Source: Erwinia sp. HDF1-3R
GTDB lineage: Bacteria > Pseudomonadota > Gammaproteobacteria > Enterobacterales > Enterobacteriaceae
Reading direction: 5' to 3'
Length of the DNA stretch: 64,000 nt
Assembly: GCF_039621855.1 (NCBI RefSeq)
Contig: NZ_CP155071.1
Location: 3,038,001 to 3,102,000 of the forward strand
The stretch's first letter is position 1; the number at the start of each line of letters is the position of its first letter. The notes beneath the pieces are model-generated. The model was not told the DNA's origin. It saw nothing but the letters and a program-made list of their open reading frames with translations, and did not search any database. This document shows, in pieces, positions 26,308 to 35,122 of the stretch. Both the position numbers and the translations under genes were made by a program.

Positions 26308-26976
26308 ATGAAGCATATTATCATCGCAGAAAATAGCTATATTATCCGCCGGGGGGTGGATGCACTCATAAAAAAAACCACTACCGAAAAGGATAAAGAA
26401 ATGGTGGTTGTTGGAGAGGCCAGCACACCTACGGAGCTCTATCATCTTCTGATGGCAAAACAGGCAGACATTCTTATTCTTGGTTTACGTTTAAATATTT
26501 GCGCTCGGCTGACACCGTTAAGAGGCCTGGATGGGATCCTTCTGATTAGGTATCTGAAAAAAAATTTCCCCCACCTCAGGATCATTTCGATTTCAGCCTA
26601 TCAAAATCTGTATCTGCTACGAATGGTGCTAAATGCGGGCGCTGATGGGCATATGAGTTATAACGACAATGAATATTGCCTGGAAAACGTGCTTGAAAGC
26701 ATGGATGACAGCAGGGAAAGTCATTTTTGTCGAACTCTTCCAACGCTGCACTACAACCGCTGCCAAACAAACAAGCTACTAACGCCGTGTGAAACGAATA
26801 TTCTTCAGCTGCTCTGTCAGGGTTTATCTGCCAGAGAGATTGCTGAAAAAACGCAGGTCAGCACTAAGACAGTCAGCACCCAGAAAAAAAGCGCAATGGT
26901 TAAGCTTGGAGTAAAAACCCCTTCCCAGCTTTTCTTTTTGCTGAGCAAAATCCAGCTTTTTGAACTCTCTTTGTGA
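26308..26976 (+). CDS. LuxR-type regulator with degenerate receiver, divergent member
   Basis: A 222-residue relative of the two paralogues, but clearly more distant. The receiver has lost both key features: the acidic pair reads IIAENSY, and the phospho-acceptor position reads DILILGLRLN. The LuxR helix-turn-helix is intact: LTPCETNILQLLCQGLS, then REIAEKTQVSTKTVSTQKK. ACAGGAAAAGTC precedes the ATG. The last segment, LLSKIQLFELSL, parallels LLAQTRMFDIAI in the other two, indicating a shared origin. It lies divergent to the copper receptor and may control it. The function as an RcsB-type partner is inference. Confidence 0.88.
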   Translation: MKHIIIAENSYIIRRGVDALIKKTTTEKDKEMVVVGEASTPTELYHLLMAKQADILILGLRLNICARLTPLRGLDGILLIRYLKKNFPHLRIISISAYQNLYLLRMVLNAGADGHMSYNDNEYCLENVLESMDDSRESHFCRTLPTLHYNRCQTNKLLTPCETNILQLLCQGLSAREIAEKTQVSTKTVSTQKKSAMVKLGVKTPSQLFFLLSKIQLFELSL

Positions 26977-27084
26977 AAAAGAAAATGACAAAATAAACGT
27001 CACTATAAGGTCGCTAGTTTCATTTATGACCAAAGCTGTTTTCCGTCAGGTAAATTTACAAAAGATTCAGTAACAGATACGTCC

Positions 27085-27108
27085 TTTTCTGACTGGTATG
27101 ATAGAAAC
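27085..27108 (+). promoter_or_regulatory. Conserved extended -10 promoter block, copy 2
   Basis: Identical over 24 bases to 23087-23110, with TATGAT at 27097-27102 preceded by TGG. It lies 80 bases before the ATG of the paralogue, the same distance as copy 1. A TAACAGATACG motif is found 14 bases upstream (44 in copy 1). Confidence 0.65.
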
Positions 27109-27181
27109 ATCTATCTGTTCATCGTATCTTTCTCATCAACAAACTCTGAATACTTTGTCCCATTTACCTGAGGTCAACAAC

Positions 27182-27856
27182 ATGTCTGTTAATATTCTGA
27201 TTGCCGATGAGCACACTTTGATCCGTCGCGGCATTCTCTCAATGATCAACACCATGTCCGCAGGCAACGCAGCTATGGAAGATATTCATTTTAACGTCAT
27301 TGGCGATACAGATTCTTCCACAGAACTGGTCAGCCTGCTTTCTCATCAGCACGTTGATATCTTGTTTCTTGGCTTTTCCATGAACTCCCACAGCCCCGTT
27401 TCTGAACTCAACGGCACGGAGCTGGTGAAATGGCTGGCACGTGAGTATCCTGAAACCCGTATCGTGGTTCTCTCACCCTATCGGAACAGCAATATTATCC
27501 GTATGACGCTTGAGGCTGGCGCCAAAGGCTATATCAGCCGTGATACCTGTGAACGTATGCTCTGGCGCGCTATTACCACTGTACTGAATGGTGAGGTCTA
27601 TATCGAGCGTGGGTTAATGGATTCGCTGCTCCGACGCGATACACTTGTCGGTCAGGAACTTACTTCGCGTGAAGTCGACGTGCTGCGTATGCTGTGCCGC
27701 GGGCTTTCTCTTACCACCATTTCAGCAATAATGACGTTAAGCAACAAAACTGTCAGTGCTCACAAGCTACGCGCAATGGAAAAGCTGGGAGTGCAAACCG
27801 ACTGCCAGCTCTATTGTCTGCTGGCGCAAACGCGTATGTTTAATATTGCGATTTGA
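27182..27856 (+). CDS. LuxR-type regulator with degenerate receiver, paralogue 2
   Basis: A 224-residue protein from the ATG at 27182 (MSVNILIADEHTL); CCTGAGGTC lies upstream, and the 28 codons before it are an open but non-homologous extension. It is strongly similar along its whole length to the 23185-23868 product. The phospho-acceptor position again reads DILFLGFSMN, so it cannot be phosphorylated in the usual way. The DNA-binding helix differs slightly (MTLSNKTVSAHKLRAME against MNLSIKTISAHKLRAMQ), which suggests similar but not identical partners or targets. It arose by duplication including the promoter. Confidence 0.9.
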   Translation: MSVNILIADEHTLIRRGILSMINTMSAGNAAMEDIHFNVIGDTDSSTELVSLLSHQHVDILFLGFSMNSHSPVSELNGTELVKWLAREYPETRIVVLSPYRNSNIIRMTLEAGAKGYISRDTCERMLWRAITTVLNGEVYIERGLMDSLLRRDTLVGQELTSREVDVLRMLCRGLSLTTISAIMTLSNKTVSAHKLRAMEKLGVQTDCQLYCLLAQTRMFNIAI

Positions 27857-27894
27857 AGACCTGATATCTGACCAGAGATATTACTGATAACAGC

Positions 27895-28059
27895 TTAACG
27901 GGTAGCACAGTCAACCAAAACCTTCAGTTCACTACAGGAGAGCAGTAGTCCTTCACTGGCGCGAGATAAACCGGAGCAGGGTTGATTTTTATAATCCATT
28001 TTTCCATCCAGAAATACGCCACGTACGAAATTTACCGTAACTCGCTGTGAGTCAATCAT
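27895..28059 (-). CDS. Small hypothetical protein, 54 residues
   Basis: A minus-strand ORF begins MIDSQRVTVNFVRGV and ends SELKVLVDCATR, with three cysteines. It opposes the end of the third LuxR gene. The ribosome-binding site is weak (GAGTG about nine bases upstream). I know no family for it. It may be a real small protein, a decayed remnant or chance. The compact mixed composition argues slightly in favour of coding. Confidence 0.3.
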   Translation of the reverse strand: MIDSQRVTVNFVRGVFLDGKMDYKNQPCSGLSRASEGLLLSCSELKVLVDCATR

Positions 28060-28222
28060 GATATTGCACTCTAAATTATTGCAAAATTATTTAGCGCTGT
28101 TTGGCTAAACAAATCGCAGTATTCTCCTTTCAAAACCCGCCCGTTTTTTAACATCTTAGCCGCTCCCGGCGCAATGACATGGTTTACTGACTTATTTCAT
28201 CCCTAACTTTTATAATTAATGG

Positions 28223-28300
28223 GATGGCTAGTTTAACTCTGGTGAAGAGATCCCTTCAGCACGATAGGCGTGTTGAAGGGATTTAGCTAAATCCTTTTTT
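28223..28300 (+). ncRNA. Candidate small RNA or attenuated leader upstream of the chitinase gene
   Basis: A TATAAT at 28211-28216, with CTGACT 18 bases upstream, would start a transcript near 28223. A strong hairpin follows: 14-bp arms 28250-28263 and 28269-28282 with one G-U pair and a five-base loop. A second palindrome GATTTAGCTAAATC and six T residues end at 28300. The whole is about 78 bases long and stops 141 bases before the chitinase ATG. It could be an independent small RNA or a conditional terminator in the chitinase leader. Confidence 0.45.
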
Positions 28301-28441
28301 CATGCATGAACGGGGGGGTTAGGCCAATGATCTAAAAAAACAACTTTACTCTTCCCCGAGTCTTATTCAGAAAGAGAAATTTCTTGCTGAGCGAGCATAT
28401 ATATTACAACTAATATTTATTAGCACACGAGAGAACGTGAT

Positions 28442-30205
28442 ATGAAAAAAATATCTTTGGCTTTAATGATTAGCGCATCGCTGTTTGCTCAGTCTGCCAT
28501 GTCTGCTGAACAGCATCGCACGCTGAGTTATTTAACCTCATGGGGGCTTCCCTCAGATGCAGCCGCGCAATTGGAGCATGCTAAAGTCGACACCTGGCTG
28601 CTGTCATTCGGCGGGTGGGATGCGCAGGGAAACATTTCATCCTCCGATAAGCTACTTGATATTCCTGAATACAATGCCTGGTATCTTGAAACGCCTTATA
28701 CTACCTGGACTCAGGTGAAACTGGCGCATCCTGAGAAAAAGATGATGGTTGCTTTTGGTGGCGAAACCTATGAATCTATGTGGTCACATCTGGATAACAG
28801 CAGCAACCGTGAAAAAATCGCTCAGGGGCTGGTTAAGCTGCTAAATACGGATTTTCCGGTTTATAAAAAGAACCTTAAGCCTGAGGAAATGCTCGGTGAG
28901 TGTCTGTCGCATAGCTGGGATGGAAAAACCTGCGAGATGGGGAATTATCAAAAAGCAGGTACGGTTCATCTTGACGGCATCGACTTTGATTTCGAAAAAG
29001 CAGCACGTCTGACACCTGAAGAAAACGATAATTTATTGCACTTAGCCCAGCGCGTACGCCAATTATTGGGGCCTGATAGTAAAAAATTAATTAGCCTGAC
29101 AACTTATCATGTCGGTGCCGACCCGGAAAACTGTGCAAACTCCGGTGTTACCCAGGACTGCTCCTTTGTTGAAGAAAAGCGTTCGTCACACCATGGTGAA
29201 GTTCTGCCCCTACTGACCAAAGGTAAAAACATTTTTGACTTCTTTAACGTAATGACTTACGACGCTGGCCCTAACTTTAAATACAAGACTGCGATGGCAA
29301 ACTATGCAAGGGCAGTAGGCGATCCATCAAAGATCCTGTTAGGTAATACCATTAATAGTCAATGGGGACCAGACGGACGCTATGTTGAACTCAGAGAAAA
29401 AAATATTGAGCGCGCCGCATGGCAGGCTCGCAACAACTACGGTGGTTTCTTTGTCTGGACGCTGGGTTCTAATAACCAGCAGCTAAGCTTTTCCGATCAG
29501 GTTGATTATATCAATGAGATGAAAGAGGCGGCTAATGAGGGAAACGAAAGCACTGTTAACCGCCCCCCTACTGCGATAGTTAACTACCCTGCAGAAGTCA
29601 CAGGCGCGGCCCATGTTATTCTGGATGGCTCCGCGTCAGTCGATCCTGAAGAAGCGCCTCTCTCTTTTAAATGGGAGCAAATATCTGGTCCAACTGTCAC
29701 GTTGATTAACAAAGATCGGGATGTCGCTAGCTTCGAGCTATCCAGCACACCTGTGGACGTCAATTTAGGTTTCAGACTAACAGTAAATGATGGTGAACTC
29801 GATTCCGCCCCTGCTGATATTATTATTAAACATAAAGCAGAAGTTACTGAAGAGAAGCCTGTAGACGACAAACCCATTGACGATAAACCCACTGACGACA
29901 AACCCGTTGACGACAAACCCGTTAATGAAGTCCAGGGTGCATGGCAAAGTGGTAAAGTCTATGTGGGCGGTGACGTTGTGAGCTGGCAGGGGAAAGAGTA
30001 TAAAGCTCGCTGGTGGACCAGGGGCGATCAACCCGGCAACAAAGATGTCTGGGAAAACCTGAATAAGGCTGGCAGTGAACAATGGAATACCGAACGCTCA
30101 TATTTTGGTGGAGCAAAAGTTGTGTGGGAAGGTAAGACCTGGGTTGCCAAATGGTGGACTAAAGGTGAACAGCCGGGTCACAGCGATGTCTGGCAATCAC
30201 AGTAA
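28442..30205 (+). CDS. Secreted GH18 chitinase with PKD and two chitin-binding modules
   Basis: A 587-residue endo- or exochitinase. A Sec signal (1-22, ending QSAMSA) precedes a GH18 barrel. The catalytic motif is LDGIDFDFE, with Asp178, Asp181, Asp183 and acid Glu185; substrate-side motifs include MTYDAGP and FFVWTLGSNN. A PKD domain follows (about 365-455; RPPTAIVNYPA, ILDGSASVDPEEAPLSFKW). An acidic pentapeptide linker leads to two CBM5/12 modules, each with a Trp-Trp core (KARWWTRGDQPG, VAKWWTKGEQPG). The gene is monocistronic with a terminator 37 bases after the stop. The module set parallels the LPMO at 5.7 kb, suggesting co-secretion through the local type II system. Confidence 0.95.
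   Translation: MKKISLALMISASLFAQSAMSAEQHRTLSYLTSWGLPSDAAAQLEHAKVDTWLLSFGGWDAQGNISSSDKLLDIPEYNAWYLETPYTTWTQVKLAHPEKKMMVAFGGETYESMWSHLDNSSNREKIAQGLVKLLNTDFPVYKKNLKPEEMLGECLSHSWDGKTCEMGNYQKAGTVHLDGIDFDFEKAARLTPEENDNLLHLAQRVRQLLGPDSKKLISLTTYHVGADPENCANSGVTQDCSFVEEKRSSHHGEVLPLLTKGKNIFDFFNVMTYDAGPNFKYKTAMANYARAVGDPSKILLGNTINSQWGPDGRYVELREKNIERAAWQARNNYGGFFVWTLGSNNQQLSFSDQVDYINEMKEAANEGNESTVNRPPTAIVNYPAEVTGAAHVILDGSASVDPEEAPLSFKWEQISGPTVTLINKDRDVASFELSSTPVDVNLGFRLTVNDGELDSAPADIIIKHKAEVTEEKPVDDKPIDDKPTDDKPVDDKPVNEVQGAWQSGKVYVGGDVVSWQGKEYKARWWTRGDQPGNKDVWENLNKAGSEQWNTERSYFGGAKVVWEGKTWVAKWWTKGEQPGHSDVWQSQ
29858..29926 (+). repeat. 15-bp tandem repeats encoding the chitinase linker
   Basis: Four successive near-identical units of the type GACGACAAACCCGTT encode PVDDKPIDDKPTDDKPVDDK, an acidic proline linker between the PKD domain and the chitin-binding modules. 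Repeats of this kind can expand or contract by slippage without shifting the frame. Confidence 0.85.
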
Positions 30206-30242
30206 CGTGTCAAAGCGTTAATAATAGCGTGCTTTCTTCTGG

Positions 30243-30267
30243 CCCCATGTTCAACATGGGGTTTTTC
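30243..30267 (+). terminator. Rho-independent terminator of the chitinase gene
   Basis: CCCCATGTT and AACATGGGG pair around a one-base loop centre and are followed by TTTTTC, 37 bases after the chitinase stop. Confidence 0.9.
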
Positions 30268-30439
30268 TCACCGTGATAAAACACAGCTGTCCTCTCATCC
30301 CGTAAGAATATTTGCCTGGAAATAATGCTCCAGCTTACTTCGTTTACCCTCGGCATGACAACCCCGCTGACCTGCTCCCCTCTGGTTAATCCATCGCCAG
30401 GCTAGTAATGTTTATCATTGAACGATGAGGACATTACCC

Positions 30440-30703
30440 ATGAAAAAGCGTTTCTCTGAAGAACAGATCATTGGCATCCTGCGCGAAGCTGAGGCCGGCA
30501 TGGCAGCTAAGGAGTTGTGCCGTAAGCATAATATTTCCGATGCGACATTTTATACGTGGCGAAAAAAATTTGGCGGTCTGGAAGTCTCCGAAGTCAAGCG
30601 TCTCAAAGCGCTTGAAGATGAAAACGCACGTTTGAAAAAATTGTTGGCTGAAACCATGCTGGACAAGGAGGCCCTGCAGGCAGCGCTTGGGGTAAAGTAT
30701 TAA
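30440..30703 (+). CDS. IS1222-like transposase OrfA
   Basis: An 87-residue helix-turn-helix protein ([38 protein letters not shown]) with a C-terminal leucine-zipper-like coil ([17 protein letters not shown]). It binds the element's ends and provides the N-terminus of the fused OrfAB transposase. OrfB lies in the -1 frame. The A-rich stretch in the codons for LKKLL is the likely slippage zone. Confidence 0.95.
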   Translation: MKKRFSEEQIIGILREAEAGMAAKELCRKHNISDATFYTWRKKFGGLEVSEVKRLKALEDENARLKKLLAETMLDKEALQAALGVKY

Positions 30704-30735
30704 CACTGTCTCACAAGCGCAATGCGGTTGCTCAG

Positions 30736-31560
30736 ATGTGCCAGCAATCAGGTATTTCAGAACGTCGTGCCTGCCATCTTGCCGGGCTTTCCAGAGCAAC
30801 TTGTCGTTATCGCTCTCTTCGGGCACAACGAGATGAAGCGCTGTCGGAACAGATAAAAGCGCTGGCGCATGAGCGCCGACGCTTTGGTTACCGTCGTATC
30901 TGGCAACTGCTGCGACGCGATGGCGTCGACGTAAACCATAAAAAAGTCTACCGTATTTATCATGAAAATGGATTGGCTGTTCACCGGAGAAAGCGTCGTA
31001 AAGGGCTGTCCGTGGAGCGTCAACCTCTTGTTCGGCCCAGTGCTCCAAACATGACCTGGTCGATGGATTTTGTCATGGACGCTCTCGCCGGTGGCAGAAG
31101 GATAAAATGCCTGACGTGCGTGGATGATTTCACCAAAGAGAGCCTCGATATCGCTGTTGCGCACGGGATCTCTGGCGAACAGGTGACGCGGATACTCGAT
31201 AATGTGGCGTTATTCAGGGGTTATCCCAAAGCGATACGCACCGATCAGGGGCCAGAATTTACCGGCCATGCGCTGGACCAATGGGCTCATTATCATGGCA
31301 TTGAGTTAAAATTTATCCAGCCGGGAAAACCGACACAAAATGGTTTTATCGAAAGTTTTAACGGGCGGTTTAGGGATGAATGCCTGAATGAACACTGGTT
31401 CAAGGATCTTGATCAGGCACGCGAGATCATCAGCGACTGGCGACAGGACTATAACGAGCGAAGACCACATTCTGCGCTTAATTACCTGACGCCGTTGGAA
31501 TTCGCTGCAAACTATCGCAGTGGCAAAAATGATACGGCTCAAAACGATGTTACTAGTTAA
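30736..31560 (+). CDS. IS1222-like transposase OrfB (DDE integrase domain)
   Basis: A 274-residue catalytic part from the first ATG; the frame is open further upstream and is normally reached by -1 frameshifting from orfA. HTH_21 motif [18 protein letters not shown] is followed by an rve integrase core. The catalytic triad lies in [12 protein letters not shown] (Asp), IRTDQGPEF (Asp) and [19 protein letters not shown] (Glu). The C-terminus [16 protein letters not shown] is typical. It appears full length and undamaged. Confidence 0.95.
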   Translation: MCQQSGISERRACHLAGLSRATCRYRSLRAQRDEALSEQIKALAHERRRFGYRRIWQLLRRDGVDVNHKKVYRIYHENGLAVHRRKRRKGLSVERQPLVRPSAPNMTWSMDFVMDALAGGRRIKCLTCVDDFTKESLDIAVAHGISGEQVTRILDNVALFRGYPKAIRTDQGPEFTGHALDQWAHYHGIELKFIQPGKPTQNGFIESFNGRFRDECLNEHWFKDLDQAREIISDWRQDYNERRPHSALNYLTPLEFAANYRSGKNDTAQNDVTS

Positions 31561-31807
31561 GTGTCGGCTTAATTATTGGGGGCAGGTCACCGCGAGAACG
31601 TGGGGAATTATTCTTCTCCTGATTTGTTAGCATTGAGTGTGGTCAGGGCGACCGTGTTGGCTTCACTTTTATCGATAGAACCCCCTCAGGTTCGCCGTGG
31701 TGATAAATGGCCCTGAGATGTAATAAGCATCATTTATTCTGAGGAAAACTACAAAGGAGCGCCGGGAGCAGTAAATCCGTTTGCTGCTATTCGGGAATAA
31801 GTAAGTT

Positions 31808-33178
31808 TTAGGGGAAAGTCGCTGAACCGCCAAACTCCAGATAGATTTTTGCCAGATTCTGGAACTGATTAAAGCGGTTTTCATCCAGTAACAGCTCGGC
31901 CTGGCGGCGATTCTCCTGGGCGTCGAGCCAGAACGAGATACGCACAGCGCCCTGCCGGTAACGCACTTCATTTAACCGCTCTGACTCCCGCGCCAGCTCA
32001 AGTCCTCTATGGAGCCTTGTCTCCTGGGTCAACAGTTGATTACGCAGGGAGAGCTCGTCTTCGATACTGCTCATCGCTTTATACAGCGACTGTTTAAACT
32101 CAAGCAGTCGCTGCTCATAGTCGATGCGGGCAATCTTCACCTCCACACCCCGTTGCCGCCACTCCAGGAAGGGCAGCGTCAGGCTGCCACCTGCGGAGCC
32201 TATCGGATTTTGCAGGAACGCCAGTAGCAAACTGCTGCTGGTGCCGAGAGAGCCGGTCAGACTGAATGCGGGGTAGTATTCGGTGCGCCTTATATCAACG
32301 GTAGCCAGAGCTTCACGCACCCGCCATTCTTTAGCACTGATATCGGGTCGGTGTCTCAGTACGCTGGCCGGAATGTTCGCATTAACCTGCGGCATTGCCT
32401 CTTTTGACAACGTCGTTGGTTCAAACACAGGGCTGCCCGGTGCGGCATCAAGCAGTACCGTCTGCTGGTTAAGCGCCTGCAGACGTTCACGCTGTAGCCC
32501 TGTCAGTCTGTTTTCCTGGGTCAGCAGGCTTTGTTGCGCTTCCACTACATCAAGTGATGAAGCGCCGCCCGCACGGTAGCGAGCATTAGCCAGGCGTAGC
32601 GTCTCTTTTGCGTAGTCGATGCTCTGATGAAGGGCGGCTATCCGTTGATTAACAAAACCGATGCGCCAGTAGTTATTACTGGCCTCTGAGAGCAAAGTCA
32701 GTCGTGCAGAGCGCAAATCATCTTCCGTGGCCTGACTTGCCCACGCTGCCGCATCGCGCTGACGGGCAATTTTCCCCCAAAGATCCAGTTCATAAGCGGT
32801 GTTGAGGAGGGCGGAGCTGCCTTTTGTCCCGTCGGATGAGCGGTCCAGCTGTTTTCTACCGTCCACGCCCAGCGTGCCTTTTAGCCCAGGATCGCTGGCG
32901 ATGCCAACTCTCTCAGCGTCAAGCCGTGCCCGGTACACCCGCAGCACGGCTATCGCCACGTCGTTATTGCCTGCCATGACCTGGTGTAGCCAGCGCTCCA
33001 GCCGGGGATCGTTAAACGCTTTCCAGTCAAACGGTGCCAGGTCTCCGGCGGTATCGTTCTGGTACCAGCTGGCGGGATAATCTATCGCAGGAGCGTGATA
33101 GTCGCTTTTCAGCGTCTTTGCGCAGCCAGCGCTGAGCGCGGCGGCAATACATAACGCCGAAGGTGATAAAATTTTCAT
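31808..33178 (-). CDS. TolC-like outer-membrane efflux lipoprotein (NodT family)
   Basis: A 456-residue outer-membrane factor. A signal with lipobox (LSAGC, Cys19) is followed by two outer-membrane-efflux repeats with long helical hairpins (RYRAGGASSLDVVEAQQSLL; RYRQGAVRISFWLDAQENR). It would form the channel for the MacA-MacB pump encoded just upstream; only three bases separate it from macB. MacAB normally uses TolC, so a dedicated outer-membrane partner in the operon is less usual in enterobacteria. Confidence 0.93.
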   Translation of the reverse strand: MKILSPSALCIAAALSAGCAKTLKSDYHAPAIDYPASWYQNDTAGDLAPFDWKAFNDPRLERWLHQVMAGNNDVAIAVLRVYRARLDAERVGIASDPGLKGTLGVDGRKQLDRSSDGTKGSSALLNTAYELDLWGKIARQRDAAAWASQATEDDLRSARLTLLSEASNNYWRIGFVNQRIAALHQSIDYAKETLRLANARYRAGGASSLDVVEAQQSLLTQENRLTGLQRERLQALNQQTVLLDAAPGSPVFEPTTLSKEAMPQVNANIPASVLRHRPDISAKEWRVREALATVDIRRTEYYPAFSLTGSLGTSSSLLLAFLQNPIGSAGGSLTLPFLEWRQRGVEVKIARIDYEQRLLEFKQSLYKAMSSIEDELSLRNQLLTQETRLHRGLELARESERLNEVRYRQGAVRISFWLDAQENRRQAELLLDENRFNQFQNLAKIYLEFGGSATFP

Positions 33179-33181
33179 AGG

Positions 33182-35122
33182 TTACTCGCTGGCCAGTGAA
33201 GCGACCGGATCCATCCTTGCCGCCTTGCGAGCGGGAAGATAACCGAAGATCATGCCGATCAATGTTGAACAGAAAAATGCGGCCGCAGCGGCCTGCCACG
33301 AATAGATAGCGGTAAACATTCCGCCTGCCAGCGCGGTAAACAGCGCACCTGCGCCATAAGACAGCGCGATACCCAACGCACCGCCAATCAGGCATACCAG
33401 CACGGCCTCAATCATGAACTGCAGCATAATATCGCTACGACGGGCCCCTACCGCCATGCGCACGCCGATTTCATGGGTTCGTTCAGTAACAGACACCAGC
33501 ATAATATTCATCACCCCAATACTGCCGATCATCAGCGAGATACAGGCAACCATCAGAATTAAAATGCTGAAGGTCATTGAGGTGCGTTCTATGGATTTTC
33601 TTATCTGTTCAAAATTATAGAGCTGAAAGTCTTTTACACCATGGCGCTGTGTCAACAGCTGGGAGATAGCGCTGACCGCCGCCTCGTTAGCAACATTGTC
33701 CTTCAGCCGGACGCTGATGCCGGTCAGAACAGGTTTGCCGACCATTCGGTACATTACCGTGCTATAGGGCATCCACACGGTAATGCGGTTTGGCGCATAG
33801 CTACGATTGTTGCTTTTAGCGATGCCAACAATCCGCGCAGGCACGGAACCGAGGAAGATAATTTGTCCCAGTGCCGATAATCCAGCCTCATCAAATAACG
33901 CTTTGCGGGCGTTTTCATCGATAATGACTTCCTGGAGGGCGTTACGATCGTCCCTGAAGGTGGCCCCCTGCATAATCTCAATGCCGTTAACGCGGAAATG
34001 ATTGCGCCCGACGCCATTAACAGAGGCGGTTGCGGATTTACCGAGAAAACGGATGTTGTCTGAGGCGCTCACTTCCGGGCTCACGCTGTCAATAAACCCC
34101 TGCTTTGCCAGCGCCTCAGCATCTGCCGGGACCAGCGTACGAATGCCTTCGGTGCTGTCGTCGAAGAAATCCCGCCCGGGATAAATACTCACTACATTGG
34201 TGCCCAGTTCTTTAATGCTCTCCAGCGTCTGCTGCTTCGCGCCCTCACCGAGTGCCACTACCGTGACCACGGCAGCGATGCCAAAAATAATCCCGGTCAT
34301 GGTTAACGTGGTGCGTAAACGGTGCGCGTTCATGGCTTTCAACGCCATTTGCAGAGATTCACGCATACGATCGAGCAAACTCTGCCAGCGGTTCTGGCGG
34401 GTCCGACTGGGCGGCAGCAACACTTCCGCAGTGGTTACGCGGCTGCCGCTGTCGGAAATAATTTCACCCTCGCGCAGTTCGATAATTCGCTGAGCATGCT
34501 GCGCCACCTTCATATCGTGAGTGACTATCACCACCGTGTGGCCGCGCTGGTTAAGCTCACTGAGGATAGTCAGCACCTCCTGCCCGGACTGTGAATCCAG
34601 CGCCCCGGTTGGTTCATCCGCAAGAATGACCTCCCCGCCGTTAATCAGCGAACGGGCAATACAGACCCGCTGCTGCTGGCCGCCGGAAAGCTCGCCGGGC
34701 TTATGGTGCTCTCGGCCTTCCAGCCCAAGCCTTGCCAGCAGCACAGCTGCTCGCAGCCGACGCTGGTCACGCCCACTGTTGGCGTAAATGGCGGGGATCT
34801 CAACATTGCCCAGTGCGCTAAGATCTTGCATCAGATGATAGCGCTGGAAGATAAAGCCGATATGTTCCCGCCGTACTCTTGCAAGCTCATCCGGTGAAAG
34901 CAGGGCGGCATTTTGGCCGCCGATGTAGTAATCTCCGCTGTCAGGGACGTCAAGGCAGCCCATGATGTTCATCAGGGTCGATTTCCCCGAACCTGAAGCT
35001 CCGATAATCGCCACCAGTTCACCTGCCGCGATAGTCAGATTCACCTCTTTCAGGACGGTAAGCGGCTGGCCGCCGTTGCGGTAGGTACGGCTAATGCACT
35101 TCAGCTCAATGATATTTCTCAC
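33182..35122 (-). CDS. macB: MacB-type ABC efflux permease/ATPase
   Basis: A 646-residue fusion of an N-terminal ATPase and a four-helix permease. ATPase motifs: Walker [10 protein letters not shown], signature [15 protein letters not shown], Walker [13 protein letters not shown]. Then come a first membrane helix ([19 protein letters not shown]), a large periplasmic domain and three terminal helices ([20 protein letters not shown] and others). The start is GTG, and the GTGA overlaps the stop of macA by four bases. MacB exports macrolides, peptides or siderophores in relatives; the substrate here is unknown. Confidence 0.94.
   Translation of the reverse strand: MRNIIELKCISRTYRNGGQPLTVLKEVNLTIAAGELVAIIGASGSGKSTLMNIMGCLDVPDSGDYYIGGQNAALLSPDELARVRREHIGFIFQRYHLMQDLSALGNVEIPAIYANSGRDQRRLRAAVLLARLGLEGREHHKPGELSGGQQQRVCIARSLINGGEVILADEPTGALDSQSGQEVLTILSELNQRGHTVVIVTHDMKVAQHAQRIIELREGEIISDSGSRVTTAEVLLPPSRTRQNRWQSLLDRMRESLQMALKAMNAHRLRTTLTMTGIIFGIAAVVTVVALGEGAKQQTLESIKELGTNVVSIYPGRDFFDDSTEGIRTLVPADAEALAKQGFIDSVSPEVSASDNIRFLGKSATASVNGVGRNHFRVNGIEIMQGATFRDDRNALQEVIIDENARKALFDEAGLSALGQIIFLGSVPARIVGIAKSNNRSYAPNRITVWMPYSTVMYRMVGKPVLTGISVRLKDNVANEAAVSAISQLLTQRHGVKDFQLYNFEQIRKSIERTSMTFSILILMVACISLMIGSIGVMNIMLVSVTERTHEIGVRMAVGARRSDIMLQFMIEAVLVCLIGGALGIALSYGAGALFTALAGGMFTAIYSWQAAAAAFFCSTLIGMIFGYLPARKAARMDPVASLASE

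Larger units (their letters stand above)
30368..31589 (+). mobile_element. Complete IS3-family element, IS1222-like (IS407 group)
   Basis: A 1222-bp element. Inverted ends are TGACCTGCTCCCC (left, from 30368) and GGGGGCAGGTCA (right, to 31589). The four bases CCGC flank both sides as a target duplication, as expected for the IS407 group. It carries orfA and orfB in the usual overlapping arrangement with intact catalytic residues, so it may still be active. The size matches IS1222 (about 1221 bp) as I remember it. Confidence 0.93.
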
